Position numbers and translations under genes: made by a program. Shown one piece after another: positions 1 to 10,260 of a stretch of 14,428 nt of DNA. The stretch comes from Candolleomyces eurysporus (taxonomy: Eukaryota > Basidiomycota > Agaricomycetes > Agaricales > Psathyrellaceae), in the NCBI GenBank assembly GCA_027579435.1, contig JANBPK010001717.1:1-14428 (forward strand), in the 5' to 3' direction. The notes under the pieces were generated by a model, which was not told the DNA's origin, searched no databases, and saw only the letters and a list, made by a program, of their open reading frames with translations. Position 1 is the stretch's first letter. Every line of letters starts with the position of its first letter.

Positions 1-1517
1 TAGCCGGCGAAACCACCATTCGAAGAGCCAACCAGAGGCTGGGGTGCAATTGGCTGCAAGGGCTGCTGGGCAGGCGGGGATCCCCCGAAACGAACTGAAG
101 GCTGGTGCACCGGTGGTGGCTCCGAATGCAGCAGTGAATGGCGATATCAGTGATGGGGCAGAGGTTGCTTTGGTGGCTTGCGGAGGTGAGGGAGATGCGA
201 ATAGGCCAGCGAGGTCGTTGCCTGGGGCAGTAGTTTGAGATGTAGACTGGGTAGGTTCGCTATCATCGAAATCTATCAGGGATTGAGGTTGAGCGTTCGA
301 TGAGCTCGATAGTTCCTTGGGTACGGCCGTAACGGAGTAATCGCCTTTCTGGTAGGCTTCATATCGGGTCATGACGTTGTTAATCTGATCATTAATTTGG
401 AGGAACGTGTCTAGAGGCGGGAGGTCAGGATGATTGTGCGAATTCGAGGGAGATAAACGCACCGAGAGATTCAGGGTCATCAGTTTGTGCATCTGAAATC
501 CATTTCTGAATCTTTGGACGTGCAGCCTTGAGAATTGATGACACTTGCTGCTCGAGGAGTTAGATCTACCAGGCAGACGGCAATGAACTAGAAAATGCGC
601 ACATCGTAGGCATCTCCTGTCACAAACTTCTCTCCGCGGGTGGTATCCACATTGTCCAGCATTTCGTTTAGGAGAATAACCTTCTGCTCGAGCTTGTTGA
701 GCTCAGTAAGGGCTTGGGCGCGATAATCTGGCTTAGCATCGGGGTTGGCGCCCGCAAGCGACTTCATAAGCTCTTGGGCGGCGGCCAAGTCTCTTGGAGT
801 GCCACGACGGATGAGTTCCTGGAGTTTTGCCGACTGGGCTGCACGATCTTCCTCCTCCAGCTCTTCAGCGGTCTTCAAATTCTAGGGGGAAATCTTAGTA
901 AAGCCATTGACGTGTTCCGCAGTTGGTGGTAGACGTACAGCGGTAGCGGCGGCACCTGGCTGGGAGCGATTGAACTCCCTGAATCGGTAGCCCTTGAAGG
1001 TCAGGAGACGGTGCATGTCTCTGATATTGCCCAGGTCCTCCTTCCATCTGGATTCGGCGCAGATGCCCTCCTTCCAGCCGTGGATCAGCTCTAGTATTCT
1101 GGACATGACGGGACCAGGGAACGGTGGAGGTCGCTCGGGGAAGCGCCGAACGAGTTCGTTGAGGAATTCCTTGGTGGATATTTGCAAATGGAAGGGATAT
1201 CCGCAGGACTGGACGAGGGTATCTAGGAGCGCTAGGGCTAGGATGGCGACGTGGGGGTTGCGGTGGTTGGCCAGGCGCGCGATGGACATCGCAGCCTCTC
1301 TCGGACTGTCAGAATTTGAGGTAAGACTGGGCCATGGAATATCAAGAGCTGGCAATGGGACGTACTTGTTGGCCTTTTTGGAATTGATGTATTCTGCAAC
1401 CTCGAGATGAAGGGCGTAGTTGGGCTCTAGCAGAGAGGGGTCGCAGGCCCTGGTCACCAGGACCTCGATGGGCGACGCCCTGGTCCAGGTTGTGCCCGTT
1501 GGACTCTGAAGCATCAT
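1..1517 (-). CDS. GGA: GGA-type clathrin adaptor (VHS-GAT), 3' end missing
   Basis: This gene encodes a monomeric adaptor of the GGA family, which sorts cargo at the trans-Golgi network by binding cargo tails (VHS), Arf-GTP (GAT) and clathrin (hinge). The exons read 1517-1366, 1305-939, 881-603, 547-463 and 410 to the window edge, with introns of 60, 57, 55 and 52 bp and GTACGT-like donors. Residues about 12-148 form the VHS domain, with SPIEVLV, EPNYALHLEVAEYINSKKAN and FPERPPPFPGPVMSRILELI. Residues about 175-320 form the GAT domain (RRGTPRDLAAAQELMKSL, NKLEQKVILLNEMLDNVD). The hinge carries SLIDFDD near residue 340, which fits a clathrin box. The ear domain would lie beyond the left edge. 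I chose the ATG at 1517 because VHS homology begins soon after; in-frame ATGs at 1571 and 1601 are possible. The reading frame shifts at a five-base homopolymer (82-86), probably a sequence error. The family call is firm; a specific paralogue is not claimed. Confidence 0.9.
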
Positions 1518-1645
1518 AAATACGGTGACCGAGCGGATGAGGAGAGAATCAGAGCTATCGCTGCACAGCATTCCCATCACCACTCGTGGGAATTCCGTCA
1601 TGTCATTTCTCTTTCCGCGAATGTACAGGAGTCAAGTATCTACGT

Positions 1646-2826
1646 TCAGCTCAGCCAGGTCGTCCATTTGTTGGACTTGCCCTGCACAACATCTGCAATT
1701 TGCCTTGCAACAATTCTCCCCGCCTGCTCGCTTGGGTGAAGCTCGTCGTACCTGCATCCATCACTCGTCAGGAAGCTCTCAAACGGTGGCAAAGAAGACG
1801 TTCACGAACCACAAGTAGCTGTCCCGGTCGCTCCCCTGGACCATCGTGCAGACGCTCGGCGTGCTGGCGTTGAGCTCGTAGATACAGCTGTCGACCACCC
1901 CAGTCGTATTCAAAGGCGCCGTTCCATTCAAGTATGTCTTCGGGTTGGCGTACATATCAGTAAACAGCGCATGCGAGTCAAACAGGGCTATACGCCATGG
2001 ATCAAAGGGGTGTGTGAGCTGGCTTGCCAGTGCGTTTATCATTCATTTACTGCAGGACAGACGACTGACCAATGTGTGCCCCACGCAGGGTAGGGGCCAA
2101 CGCTTGGAGCTTGAGCTTGGTCAACTGGTTCCCGGATAGCACGAGCTCGCGCATGAACACGCTCCATTCGGTGCTGTTCCGCTCTGCAGTCCAGTACCTC
2201 GTATAATACGACACCGGAGCGTACAATGGTATCGTCTCCAGCGGGATCATCTAATATCGCAGTTAGCCTCGCGAACCTAAAGCAAAGAAAATTCAAGACC
2301 AGCAAAGGGAACTCACGTTCTGGAATATAAAGTTCCTAACGCCTCTCTGATAAAGGACCTTGACCCAGTTCACCATGCAGTCCGTAACTTCGACGAGGGA
2401 GGCTTTGGTACCGGGGTTGCCCGTGAGCAAAGCGTTGGTACCAAGGTCGTTCGTCCCAATCCAGAGCGTGTAGACCGTCTCCTGTGGCGCGACCTTCACT
2501 GTCCCATTGGCTTTTTCTTCAAAGTACAGTGGAAGTTGGCCTTCGAAAAGCGGAGGGAAGGGGCGGTAGGTAAGGTTGTTTGAGCAAGTCGCCCCGGCTT
2601 TGGCGTAGGGGAAGAGCTTGACGCCTGAGTACCCCGCTGCGTAGACAGGCCAGGGTGTGCCCCCGTTGGACGACCAGTCGACGCTCGTGAAGCTGTCTCC
2701 GAAGGTAACCAGGTTCTTGATCTGTTTGGGGCGAATCCCTATGCCAAGGGCTTCAGAAGCACAAGCTAGAAGCACGCCTGCGAGGACGCAGGACTGGACC
2801 ACGGAGTTGGTTTGGGAGCAGCGCAT
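1646..2826 (-). CDS. Secreted GDSL/SGNH esterase (CE16-like)
   Basis: Four exons (2826-2317, 2250-2070, 1987-1810, 1751-1646) join in consistent phase to 324 residues, a usual length for fungal extracellular SGNH esterases. The introns are 66, 82 and 58 bp. The N-terminus has a hydrophobic signal peptide (about residues 9-28). Block I is FGDSFT with nucleophile Ser45; Gly78 (AGATCSN) and Asn126 (WIGTND) form the oxyanion-hole blocks; DELHPSEQ supplies Asp292 and His295. All catalytic positions are therefore present. The last splice (donor at 1809, acceptor at 1752) is needed to recreate WYDELHPSEQ. Members of this family remove acetyl or other acyl groups from plant cell-wall polysaccharides outside the cell; the substrate here cannot be read from sequence. 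Several N-x-S/T sites fit secretion. The stop lies about 130 bp upstream of the preferred GGA start on the same strand. Confidence 0.9.
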
Positions 2827-3010
2827 GTTGAGTGTTGAGAGTTGGATGGTGTCGATCGACTTTTTCTCGACCCCCTTTTCTCGACCCCCTTCCTTGTTTC
2901 TTTGTCATACGTTCCTTGTACTTTACCCCACGACACGGAACTATTGATTTGACCAGGATCTCACAGGTTGTGCCTCACAGCCATGCGTTCTCCTGTTCGT
3001 TTCGCCAGAA
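2827..3010 (-). promoter_or_regulatory. Upstream region of the GDSL esterase
   Basis: This stretch lies directly upstream of the esterase start and would hold its 5' UTR and core promoter. On the coding strand it is rich in purines close to the ATG and contains a perfect tandem repeat. I see no convincing TATA box at the usual distance. The assignment rests on position only. Confidence 0.4.
2864..2891. repeat. 14-bp perfect tandem duplication
   Basis: The unit ttctcgaccccctt occurs twice back to back (2864-2877 and 2878-2891). It lies 38-65 bp upstream of the esterase ATG, so it probably falls in the 5' UTR or core promoter. It may be a replication-slippage product; no factor-binding role can be shown. 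Confidence 0.9.
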
Positions 3011-5560
3011 GGAAAGTGTGATTCTGATTCTGTCGCATAACGGGACCAAGTCGATCACGAGCGGTGTACCCGCCTGCCCCGCTGTGCATGCGCCTTTCCG
3101 AGATTTAACCGAATTTATTCACTCATATACGGTAGGTATCCTCATCCTCCCTCCCTACAGCCGTCCGTTCAGTCTTCCCTAGAAACACATTCGACGCGGT
3201 GACACTGATTCTTGAATTCTCAAGTCAGAAGATTCGGCCAGGCTTCGATGGATTGGCGGCGCGTCCGGTGATAGACGTCCTTGGATGTCCGCTCCGCTGT
3301 TTCTTTGGAATAATACTAGTACTGACTGGGTGTCTATTTTCAGATCTTTTTCTCGAACCAAAATTCGAAGTGAATCAATCCTGATACTTTGATGACCGAA
3401 GGGTTACCCGACATCTCCATCGGCATTGGACAAGAGCCAGGATCCAGCATCCTTCCAGCCCGACCATCCGCCCATTCGTACGCATCCAGGGTGGTGCATC
3501 ATTGCGATTGGTAATTACAAGGGACCTTATTGCTCAATGGACAAATGCTCGCTCGTGGAACCCATAGCCGTATGCACAATGTGTCGGATCCATTTCGTAA
3601 AACGGGCTAGTGTTCGTTAGTACATGCGCTCCGAGACCATTTGCATCGCGAGAGGATCTGCATGCGTTCTTTCCGTCGGCCCCTTCGTACGTCCGTCCCC
3701 GCGATTGCTTGCTTCTTGGACTCTCGGTCATTTGGATCACCCCCAGCGGGTCTTGGTCTTGCTAGTAAGGAGGTGTGTTCCGCTTTACACCGACCGGTGC
3801 GTGGGGAATCAATTACTCTACTTGTATACGAGTCTGAACCTTTTACACCCTTGTTACTGCTTAGATGCCAAGAGTCACTTGAGCTCGAGCCTCTTGCAGG
3901 CAGCGACAATTCTCTTTCGGGAAGGAGGCCTCAGTACTCTGTGGCGGCGAGTCCGTTAAGCTAAGCTAAGCTTAATATTTGCATGGATATTCAATATTCA
4001 GGGTCTGGACCCTGGGTTCAGCCTCTGTGTGCCACATAGAGCTGCTGGCAGGACGTTCTGCCACAAACGTTTGTGCTCGTTCGTTCGATGTGCTGTCGCG
4101 TCGAGAGTGTGTGTGCTGGAACTTCTCAAGTCAAGCCAAGTCGGGTCTCTTCGGATAGTCGTCGTCGGTCGCCTCGGATAGCGACTTGTGACGTTTGCTT
4201 CGGAACGTCATTCGAACTTGCTCGACACAGCGCTGACAAGGACAAGAAAGGCTTGCTCGCTCGGAACGACTGCTATCGAGTAGAATTTATGAATGCATTC
4301 GTGGAAGTGGAGGAACGAAACAATCTTATTGGATTCGAGGAGGCAAGGTCGCTGCTGTCTATGAAAGGAAGGTAGGAAGAAAGGCGCAAAGGAAGGAAAG
4401 AAGGCGACTCTGACGACTTCGGTTCACTGGTGATCTGACTGCACTTCTACTGGCTGCCAACACCTGCTAACCGTTTCAAGTCGTCGACTCGGCTGGTAAC
4501 GACAACGACGGCGACAGCGACTGCTAGAACCACTCGAGCAGACCTCTTCGAATTCTTGTTGGATAGCCGAGACCCCAGACCGAGCAAGCGCCCCACCCCA
4601 CTCCACTCTGGAAGAAAAGCCGGCCAGAATTTCTGGATTCTTGGCGGATTCTCACTCTCGTCACTCCGAGGCCCGCTGGCTTCGTTTCACTCAAAGCCTT
4701 AACTGGGATATGCGCCCTGAACGGATGTGCACTGGTACTTTACTACTGGAAGGAAGGAAGGTAATCTCTTTTGACAACTTCTTTTTCGAAAGCCAAGAGT
4801 TTACTCACATACCTTAATTTTACTAGTAGCTAGGACTTACGGACTTGCTCAACTGAAATCTCTTGCAGTCTCGAAGGCTCAGCGCAGGATTGCGACGGAC
4901 AGACAGATGCTCTTTGACGCCTGCTGGGTTGGCATTGTGCTTCGGAAACCCTTGGAGTTCTACCACTGGTAAGTAAGGTCTACCAGGTCGCTGGATTTTC
5001 CCAGAATTCTTCTTCCCCAAACGTGATTTAACGTTAACTCTCAATTCAAGGCACAGGGGGGGCGCTCAATCCGGCTCCATGGAAGACGATACGATCGAAT
5101 ACGTATTACTCCTCCTCCAGACTACTAGTAACTACACCCGATATATCGATCCTGTCGTGCGACTGGGATCGGGTGCTATGCATTTAGTACTAGTAGGTAA
5201 GGTAAGGTAGAGAAAGGAAGGTAGGTAAGTAATGCAGGTTGATCCTACAGCCTTACGATGATAACTCTTCTGATGATGTATTGGATGGAGTGATAGATAT
5301 GCTTGGTTGTGCCACCCAACCGGGACCCCTCACATTTCTATTCGACGGATTCGATTTGATTCGATTCGACTGGGGCTGGGCGCAATCTGTGTTGCCGTTC
5401 CTAACTTCCTTTCCTCCGACCGGGATCTCAATTCGAGGATTTAAATAAGGCGATGGGGTAACGCTGTTGATGCTTTTCTGGATTGTCTGCTCTCACCCCA
5501 TCCCGGCTGCTCGCTCGTAGCGATACCGGTGACTTCTCTTTGCCGTTAGGAGTCTCCACT
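3011..5560. other. Intergenic stretch without a recognisable gene
   Basis: No reading frame here resembles a known protein, none is long, and the open frames on both strands do not join through plausible introns. I saw no tRNA-like cloverleaf, terminal inverted repeats or transposase remnant. The stretch contains simple motifs: (AAGCT)3 at 3958-3972, purine-rich runs of ggaagg type at about 4363-4405 and 4746-4762, and a ggtaagg-rich run at about 5194-5232. The content could be long promoter sequence, an unrecognised non-coding transcript or old decayed DNA. Confidence 0.6.
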
Positions 5561-5740
5561 GCCACTCCCACTGTCTCCCCCACCCCCGCGCTCCGTTAAC
5601 GTCGGTGCTAGCCATTTATATACTCCAGCCCGGGCTCGTTCGCCAATCCACTATCTCATCGCTGGGCGACTAGTGCAATCACTAGCCAGGTACTTCGGCT
5701 GAAAGGCGTCCTACACCACGCAAGATCGACTATAGTCATC
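5561..5740 (+). promoter_or_regulatory. Promoter region of the ICMT-like gene
   Basis: The stretch is pyrimidine-rich on the plus strand (notably 5561-5595, a run of C and CT), then has a TATATA at 5617-5622. This lies 119 bp upstream of the first possible start at 5741. A CT-rich tract followed by a TATA box is a common fungal core-promoter arrangement. The transcription start would be expected about 25-60 bp downstream of the TATA; this is inference. Confidence 0.5.
5617..5622 (+). promoter_or_regulatory. TATA box candidate of the ICMT-like gene
   Basis: TATATA lies within tttatatact, the best TATA match upstream of the ICMT-like gene. It is about 120 bp from the first in-frame ATG and about 176 bp from the third (5798). 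Confidence 0.5.
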
Positions 5741-6724
5741 ATGAATCTTTCGCCACTCCCGGAGGATTGGATGTCAAGTCGGACGCAAGAGGCAACTATG
5801 AAGACGGTGTCTCTACTCGTATCGGCCGTTTGTGTTCACCTTTCTTTGTCACCGCCAAATCCACCTGTACGGAAAGAAGAATGTTATTGCCATCAGCAGA
5901 AAGATTCGACGAGAGGTGGAAGTGGGAATAGAGGGAGTGGGATTAGCAGTGGGATTGTGAGCTCGTTGTTTGAGACGTTTATTCAGTATATCACGTTTTG
6001 CAGTAAGGTGAGTATCCCTCCTTCCTTCATGCGCGTATGTTTTAATTGACAATATTTCATTTTTTAATTTTGTGTTGTATATGATGTGATATGGTTGAAG
6101 GCGATGGTATGGTTAGGTGTAGCGACGGAGCTCTCGGTCTCAGTGCTATACTGCGTCCTACGGTCATGTCCACGGTTCTCTCCATCTTGGGCGAACCCTG
6201 CGGTACCGCCTCCTCCATGGACGTACCACTGTTCACCCGTACTCATTTTTGGCGCCTTCCTCACGTTTACAGGTGCACTCCTCCGGATATGGTATGTCGG
6301 CACCTACTTTCCATCCTTCCCTTAGTGCGCTGAGCTGAGGATAAAATGTTGATGCAGGTGCTTTAAAACCCTTGGCCCACTCTTCACCTTCGAAATAACG
6401 ATCCGGCCAAAACACGAGCTCGTCACCAGGGGCCCCTACTCCTGGGTCCGCCACCCAAGCTACGCAGGGGTCTACATCACACTCATCGGCGGTACCCTCA
6501 GCGTCTTCGCTGCTCCAGGCACCTGGATGAGCAGCTATGCTGTATGGAACACCCTGCCCGGGGGCGTGTTTGCAGCATTTTGGTGTGTCAAGTGTATGTT
6601 TGCTTTTCGGGGGACGTGTTTGAGGTTGAGTGCGGAGGATAGGGTGTTGAGGGAGACGTTTGGGGAAGAGTGGGAAGAGTATAGGAGTAGGGTGCCGTGG
6701 AGGCTTGTTCCATGGGTGTTTTGA
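5741..6724 (+). CDS. Isoprenylcysteine carboxyl methyltransferase-like protein
   Basis: The product belongs to the ICMT/Ste14 family, integral ER membrane enzymes that methylate the carboxyl group of C-terminal prenylcysteine on CaaX proteins using S-adenosylmethionine. Exons 5741-6007, 6101-6291 and 6358-6724 join in phase to 274 residues; the introns are 93 and 66 bp with GTGAGT and GTATGT donors. Residues 184-198 (RHPSYAGVYITLIGG) carry the conserved RHPxYxG cofactor-site motif, and residues 254-273 (FGEEWEEYRSRVPWRLVPWV) match the conserved C-terminal E-x-Y-x-x-V-P region. Hydrophobic segments lie near residues 20-38, 90-109, 134-153, 191-205 and 219-236. Starts at 5741, 5771 and 5798 are in frame; the last (MKTVSLLVSAV) best fits a membrane N-terminus. 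Basidiomycetes often have several ICMT-like genes, so identity with the single Ste14 orthologue is not claimed. The gene runs towards GMC gene 1, 371 bp away. Confidence 0.88.
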
Positions 6725-7095
6725 AATATTTCGAGGATTCGAGATGGACTTTTTATTTTACGAGGACGATGGATCGTGGTGATGATGATCCCTCTTGGTG
6801 CTAAAGTAATGTCGACGGACTAGTGAATAGAAATTGCAAGCAGGTAAACAAATGTTCAACATGTTAACGCGCGATCTTGTTAATGTAGATGTGTCTCTTT
6901 TTATTTTCGTGTATATGTATACGTGGATGGCAAAATAGATAGTGCCGACCCTGCGAGGATAACGAAAAAGGAGAACCACGTTCGCTTAGAAGCTTCGGGA
7001 CCTCGCTCAAGCCTCAACTTGGACCGGTAGTTACAGAGGTACAGGCAATGAAGGTGACACCATGGAGATATAGCTTTCGAGCCTTAGAACTGCCT
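6725..7095. other. Convergent 3' intergenic region of ICMT and GMC gene 1
   Basis: This 371 bp gap holds the 3' UTRs of two converging genes and no gene of its own. Parts persist in the second duplication copy: agaaattgcaag near 6829, taacgcgc near 6864-6882, atcttgttaa near 6884-6893, and an exact 16-base match (6907-6922, tcgtgtatatgtatac) at 10349-10364. The AT-rich palindromic core gtatatgtatac could take part in 3'-end formation, but no standard poly(A) signal can be assigned with confidence. Confidence 0.55.
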
Positions 7096-9627
7096 CTAAG
7101 AGTCCCAAGCGGCTTTGATCAGATCAGCGGCCCTCTCCGCAATGGCGTAGACAGGCGCCTGGGTATGCGCGGCGGGGATATAGGGCTAGAGGAGACTGTT
7201 AGTTAAGTTCTATTCCCTCGAAAATGAATCAAAAAAGAAAAAGAAAATTGAGAGATAAGTAGGAAGGCGAAGCAAATAGCAAATAGAGAGAAGATAGCAA
7301 AGGAGAGCAGGAGAGAGGAAGTGAACCCACCATGACACTCGCATCAACCACTCTCAACCCCACCACACCTTTCACCCTCAAATCCGGATCCACAACACCA
7401 TATCCCGCATCCTTCGCCGACATTGCCAGAGTCCCGACCGGATGCTGAGAAGTCGATGTAACATTTCTGAGTATCGCCAAGATAGCTTCGTCGCCGTCTT
7501 CGCCCTCTTGAGTGATTATTTCCTCGGTAAACGGCCAAGCGTGTTCGAGGACATAACCTTTCCAAGCTGGAGCCGACAGAAATTTTTGGGTGCTCCGGAT
7601 GGCGACGAGCATTGCACGAACGTCGAATGGAGAGGAGGAGAAGTTGGGGTCGATGAGAGGTGGGGTGAGCGGGTTGGAGGATGTGAGTGTAAGAGAGCCA
7701 CCTATTAACCGGTGTGGTATTGAAAGTAATTAGGTCAGGGCTGTGGAAGGAAGGATCCAGGTTGGTGGAACGTACGAGATAGAGGATAAGGTAAAGCCAT
7801 CCCTACGGTGACGAAATGGCCAACTAGACCGGAGAAACCTGCACTGTTCTGAAACACGTTTACAAGTTATCAGATAGTGGGTAGAATGCGGCAGAATTGG
7901 TGCATACTGTCATCGCCAACTCGATATGAGGGGACTGTCGACCAGGTGCCGGGTCGGGATAGACTTTCCACAGCGGAGAATCGTTGGGGATTCGGAGCCA
8001 AAAAACTTGGTTAATTCCTGGAGTTGTCATCGGACCCGTCTTATTCTGTAACCACTGCTCGAGAGCTTGAGCTTGAAGTTCTGGACTGTTGTTGAGCCTA
8101 GATGCATCAAAGAGTCGAGTTGAGATATCGACAAAATGTGGGATTGATGTCAGCAAAAATATGTACTACTAGGCCGGTCGGAGGAGTGCACTCACACATC
8201 GAAGGTCTCATTCGAGCTAACCCTCCAAGAAACAGATGCCAACGGGTGATCTGTGAGGTTCTTCCCAACGCTGGGTAGGCTCACCAGAGGCTTGATACCG
8301 AGCGCACTCAGTTCTGTGCTGTTTCCGATTCCTGAGTTGAGGAGGATGTGGCAAGAACCAATAGTTCCGGCTGAAAGTATCACTTCTTTCTTCGCCTTCA
8401 ATTGCACTCGATTTGAGCCTGTGATGAAAGGCTGAGTACTTCCGAGGAGCGAGCTAGAAGTGAGAGCATCGTACCGTTAATGCTTACTGGAACGACTTCT
8501 ATCGTCCTGAAAACTGGGCGTGCATTGCTAGATCTAACGCTTGGAAGGACGCGGATGACGTGGGTGTTAAGGACGACATGCAAGTTTCTTCTTTTTATGT
8601 ATCGGTCGGATAGATAGGAGGATGAGGAACTGCTTCGTTGACCGTTACCAATGGTATACTGATTCCAACCTAAAGAGATCCAAACATGGGGAGGTTAGTA
8701 GTCGTTTTTCCTTGAGAAAACTATAACGGTCAAGGTATAAGTGAAAGAGGGTGGTATACTCACCAACTCCAAGGGGATTTCCACTATTCATATCCAGATT
8801 AAACTTGAACTCCTGTCCGAGCTGTTTAGTGGCTTCGATAGTTCGACCGTCCGTGGCGGTTTGGTTATAGGATGGAAGGGAGACCATCGTCATCCCGTCG
8901 CGACTGTGTACGGTCGGGTCGAACTGGCCGGTGGTGTTGTGGCCATCTGCCGGGGCAACCCAACGTTCATTCTACAAGAGAGGAAAAGGTGTTAAATGGG
9001 CCGGCGGACGAAAGGAGCTCATTCAACTCTTGGACTGACCTTGAAGAAATAAGGGAGAATACGTCTCCACGACCACCCAGGGTCTCCTGTCACTTCTGCC
9101 CATCTGTCGTAATCAGATGCAGATCCCCGAGTATAGAACATGAGATCTACGCTCTTAGTTTAAGAGCTGGCGGTCGTAACGACGTCGATATGGAGGTTTA
9201 CTCACTGACAGAACTACTTNCCCCCCAGAACACGACCTCGAGGGTAGGGAAGCGTTCGTCCATTCAAACCAGGTTGTGGCACAGTGGTGTAGTTCCAGTC
9301 ATATGGGCTGCCCATTAGACGTAATGCAAAGTAAGGTACTTCAATGTTGAGAACACCGCGGTCCCTGGAATGGTCTGTCAGTAAACGAGCGAGCTGTACG
9401 GGAGAAAGAACGTACAAGGGACCAGCCTCGATGAGCAGGACTTGGAATCGAGACACTTCAGAGAGGCGGTTGGCTAGGACTGCGCCAGCCGTTCCACCTC
9501 CAGCTACGATGAAGTCGAATTCGATGTCCGGGAGATCAGAGAGTTGTTGGTATAGCGCCGCATAGCATAAACGAGAGCCAGCAACGACGACAGCGACAGG
9601 GAGGAGAGACGGTAATTTGAAGTGCAT
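7096..9627 (-). CDS. GMC oxidoreductase 1, aryl-alcohol oxidase-like (AA3_2)
   Basis: A secreted FAD enzyme of the glucose-methanol-choline family, most like fungal aryl-alcohol oxidases, which oxidise aryl alcohols to aldehydes and give hydrogen peroxide. Ten exons (9627-9416, 9364-9206, 9146-9040, 8971-8764, 8669-8475, 8418-8196, 8097-7908, 7848-7776, 7701-7331, 7185-7096) yield 608 residues if N9220 is treated as an extra base; the introns are 51-145 bp. A signal peptide precedes [14 protein letters not shown] (FAD Rossmann motif, glycines 43-48). PYDWNYTT and [13 protein letters not shown] (GMC signature 1) follow, then [15 protein letters not shown] (signature 2). The catalytic pair is His542 (SQHPVGT) and His586 (AAHTQAPVY), 44 residues apart as in the Pleurotus eryngii enzyme (His502/His546). 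Gln precedes His542, where paralogue 2 has Trp and the P. eryngii enzyme has Phe. Only N9220 breaks the frame. Other AA3_2 activities, such as a dehydrogenase, remain possible. Confidence 0.92.
9220..9220. other. Ambiguous base causing an apparent frameshift in GMC gene 1
   Basis: The N follows a run of six C on its right side. Counted as a base, it puts stop codons right after VLGG. Dropped, exon 2 has 158 coding bases, the same as in GMC gene 2, and reads VLGGSSSV. It is therefore best read as a spurious inserted position. Confidence 0.85.
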
Positions 9628-10089
9628 GATGTGGGTTATTTTCCGCGCTTTTGCTGCCAGAATGCATCATTCTGTAGTCTTGTCTTTATGTTTCCGTCCC
9701 TTTCGCTGTTCGATGGGAAGCATGTTCGTCGCTTGTGTTGTATAAGACACCGTCGACGGACGCCGGGGAATCACTTGACCAGCGATGGCGCCCCTAGGGA
9801 AAACTCGACGCTTCGGAATGCCGTTGCGTTGGCTTCTTGTGAGATTGTTGCAGGAGGTTTCGTATTAATATTCCCAATGTGGAACTGATCAGGCACAGTG
9901 TCAATAAAGTGGCAACATTTCTGGGGGAGAAAATGGGAGAGGAACCTCTGCGTTCCCCGATGAAAGCGGGGCATGATGCTGCATAAGTAACGCCGTTTAA
10001 TTTAAGATAAATCTGGAGATATCTGTATGAAATGTTGCATAAGCGTTCACACTATGAATTAATAAATATTTACCGAGCTCACCTCATGG
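9628..10089 (-). promoter_or_regulatory. Upstream region of GMC gene 1 (duplicated)
   Basis: The region upstream of GMC gene 1 matches that of GMC gene 2 in several blocks. One is 25 bases at 9710-9734 against 13131-13155 (one difference), beginning 83 bp from the ATG in both. Another is 51 bases at 9765-9815 against 13181-13231, with several differences. The third is 18 identical bases at 9833-9850 against 13249-13266. A TATA-like element sits at 9684-9690. The farthest part (9991-10089) also matches 13419-13505 and is AT-rich. Blocks kept at equal spacing are candidates for regulatory sites, though recent duplication alone could explain them. Confidence 0.6.
9684..9690 (-). promoter_or_regulatory. 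TATA-like element of GMC gene 1 (CATAAAG)
   Basis: On the coding strand this reads CATAAAG, 57 bp upstream of the ATG. GMC gene 2 has TATAAAG at the same distance, so the copies differ at the first base of the TATA box. Confidence 0.5.
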
Positions 10090-10092
10090 CCC

Positions 10093-10260
10093 ACACCACA
10101 CTCATCGGCGGTACCCTCAGGATTTTGCTGACGTTACATGCAACACCCTACCTAGGGGTTTGCGGTCCGAGGGACGTTTGGGGTTGAGTGCAAAGGATAG
10201 GGCGTTAGGGGAGACTTTCGAGGAGGAGTGGGAGGAGTATATGAGTAATAGGGTAGAGGA
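10093..10260 (+). pseudogene. Truncated, decayed ICMT 3' fragment
   Basis: This is the 3' end of the ICMT last exon, copied by the tandem duplication and then degraded. A 24-base block (10097-10120) equals 6478-6501. After it, about 45 bases equivalent to roughly 6510-6532 and beyond are missing; caacacccta then matches the caacaccctg region near 6547. A second gap follows, then gggacgtttggggttgagtg (10171-10190) matches the coding sequence from about 6611 on, and gaggagtgggaggagtat matches the codons for EEWEEY. The region for the first two exons and the RHPSYAG motif is absent, the remaining frame is broken, and no start codon fits. It cannot encode a working methyltransferase. Confidence 0.85.

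Larger units (their letters stand above)
6478..10089. repeat. Tandem segmental duplication, copy 1
   Basis: This unit runs from inside the last ICMT exon, through the ICMT-GMC intergenic region and GMC gene 1, to the end of the GMC upstream region. Its left end is marked by 24 bases (6478-6501) identical to 10097-10120. Its right end (gctcacctcatgg at 10077-10089) matches the end of copy 2 (gctcacctcat at 13495-13505). Between these marks the order of all matching blocks is the same in the two copies. The copies abut directly, so this is a head-to-tail tandem duplication. Borders are accurate to about 10 bp. Confidence 0.85.

Noticed and set aside
714..1410. Plus-strand open frames across the GGA exons.
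   Set aside because: They are antisense to well-supported VHS and GAT coding sequence and show no family resemblance.
3958..3972. Triple AAGCT repeat as a possible array.
   Set aside because: Three copies of a five-base unit is simple sequence, without spacers or a wider repeat structure.
3624..4375. Open frames of about 100 codons in the 2.9 kb intergenic region.
   Set aside because: They overlap each other in different frames, have no recognisable motif, and do not extend through plausible introns.
2820..5740. A tRNA, rRNA or snRNA gene in the intergenic stretch.
   Set aside because: I looked for B-box-like GGTTCGA motifs with a fitting acceptor stem and found none; no rRNA-like sequence was seen.
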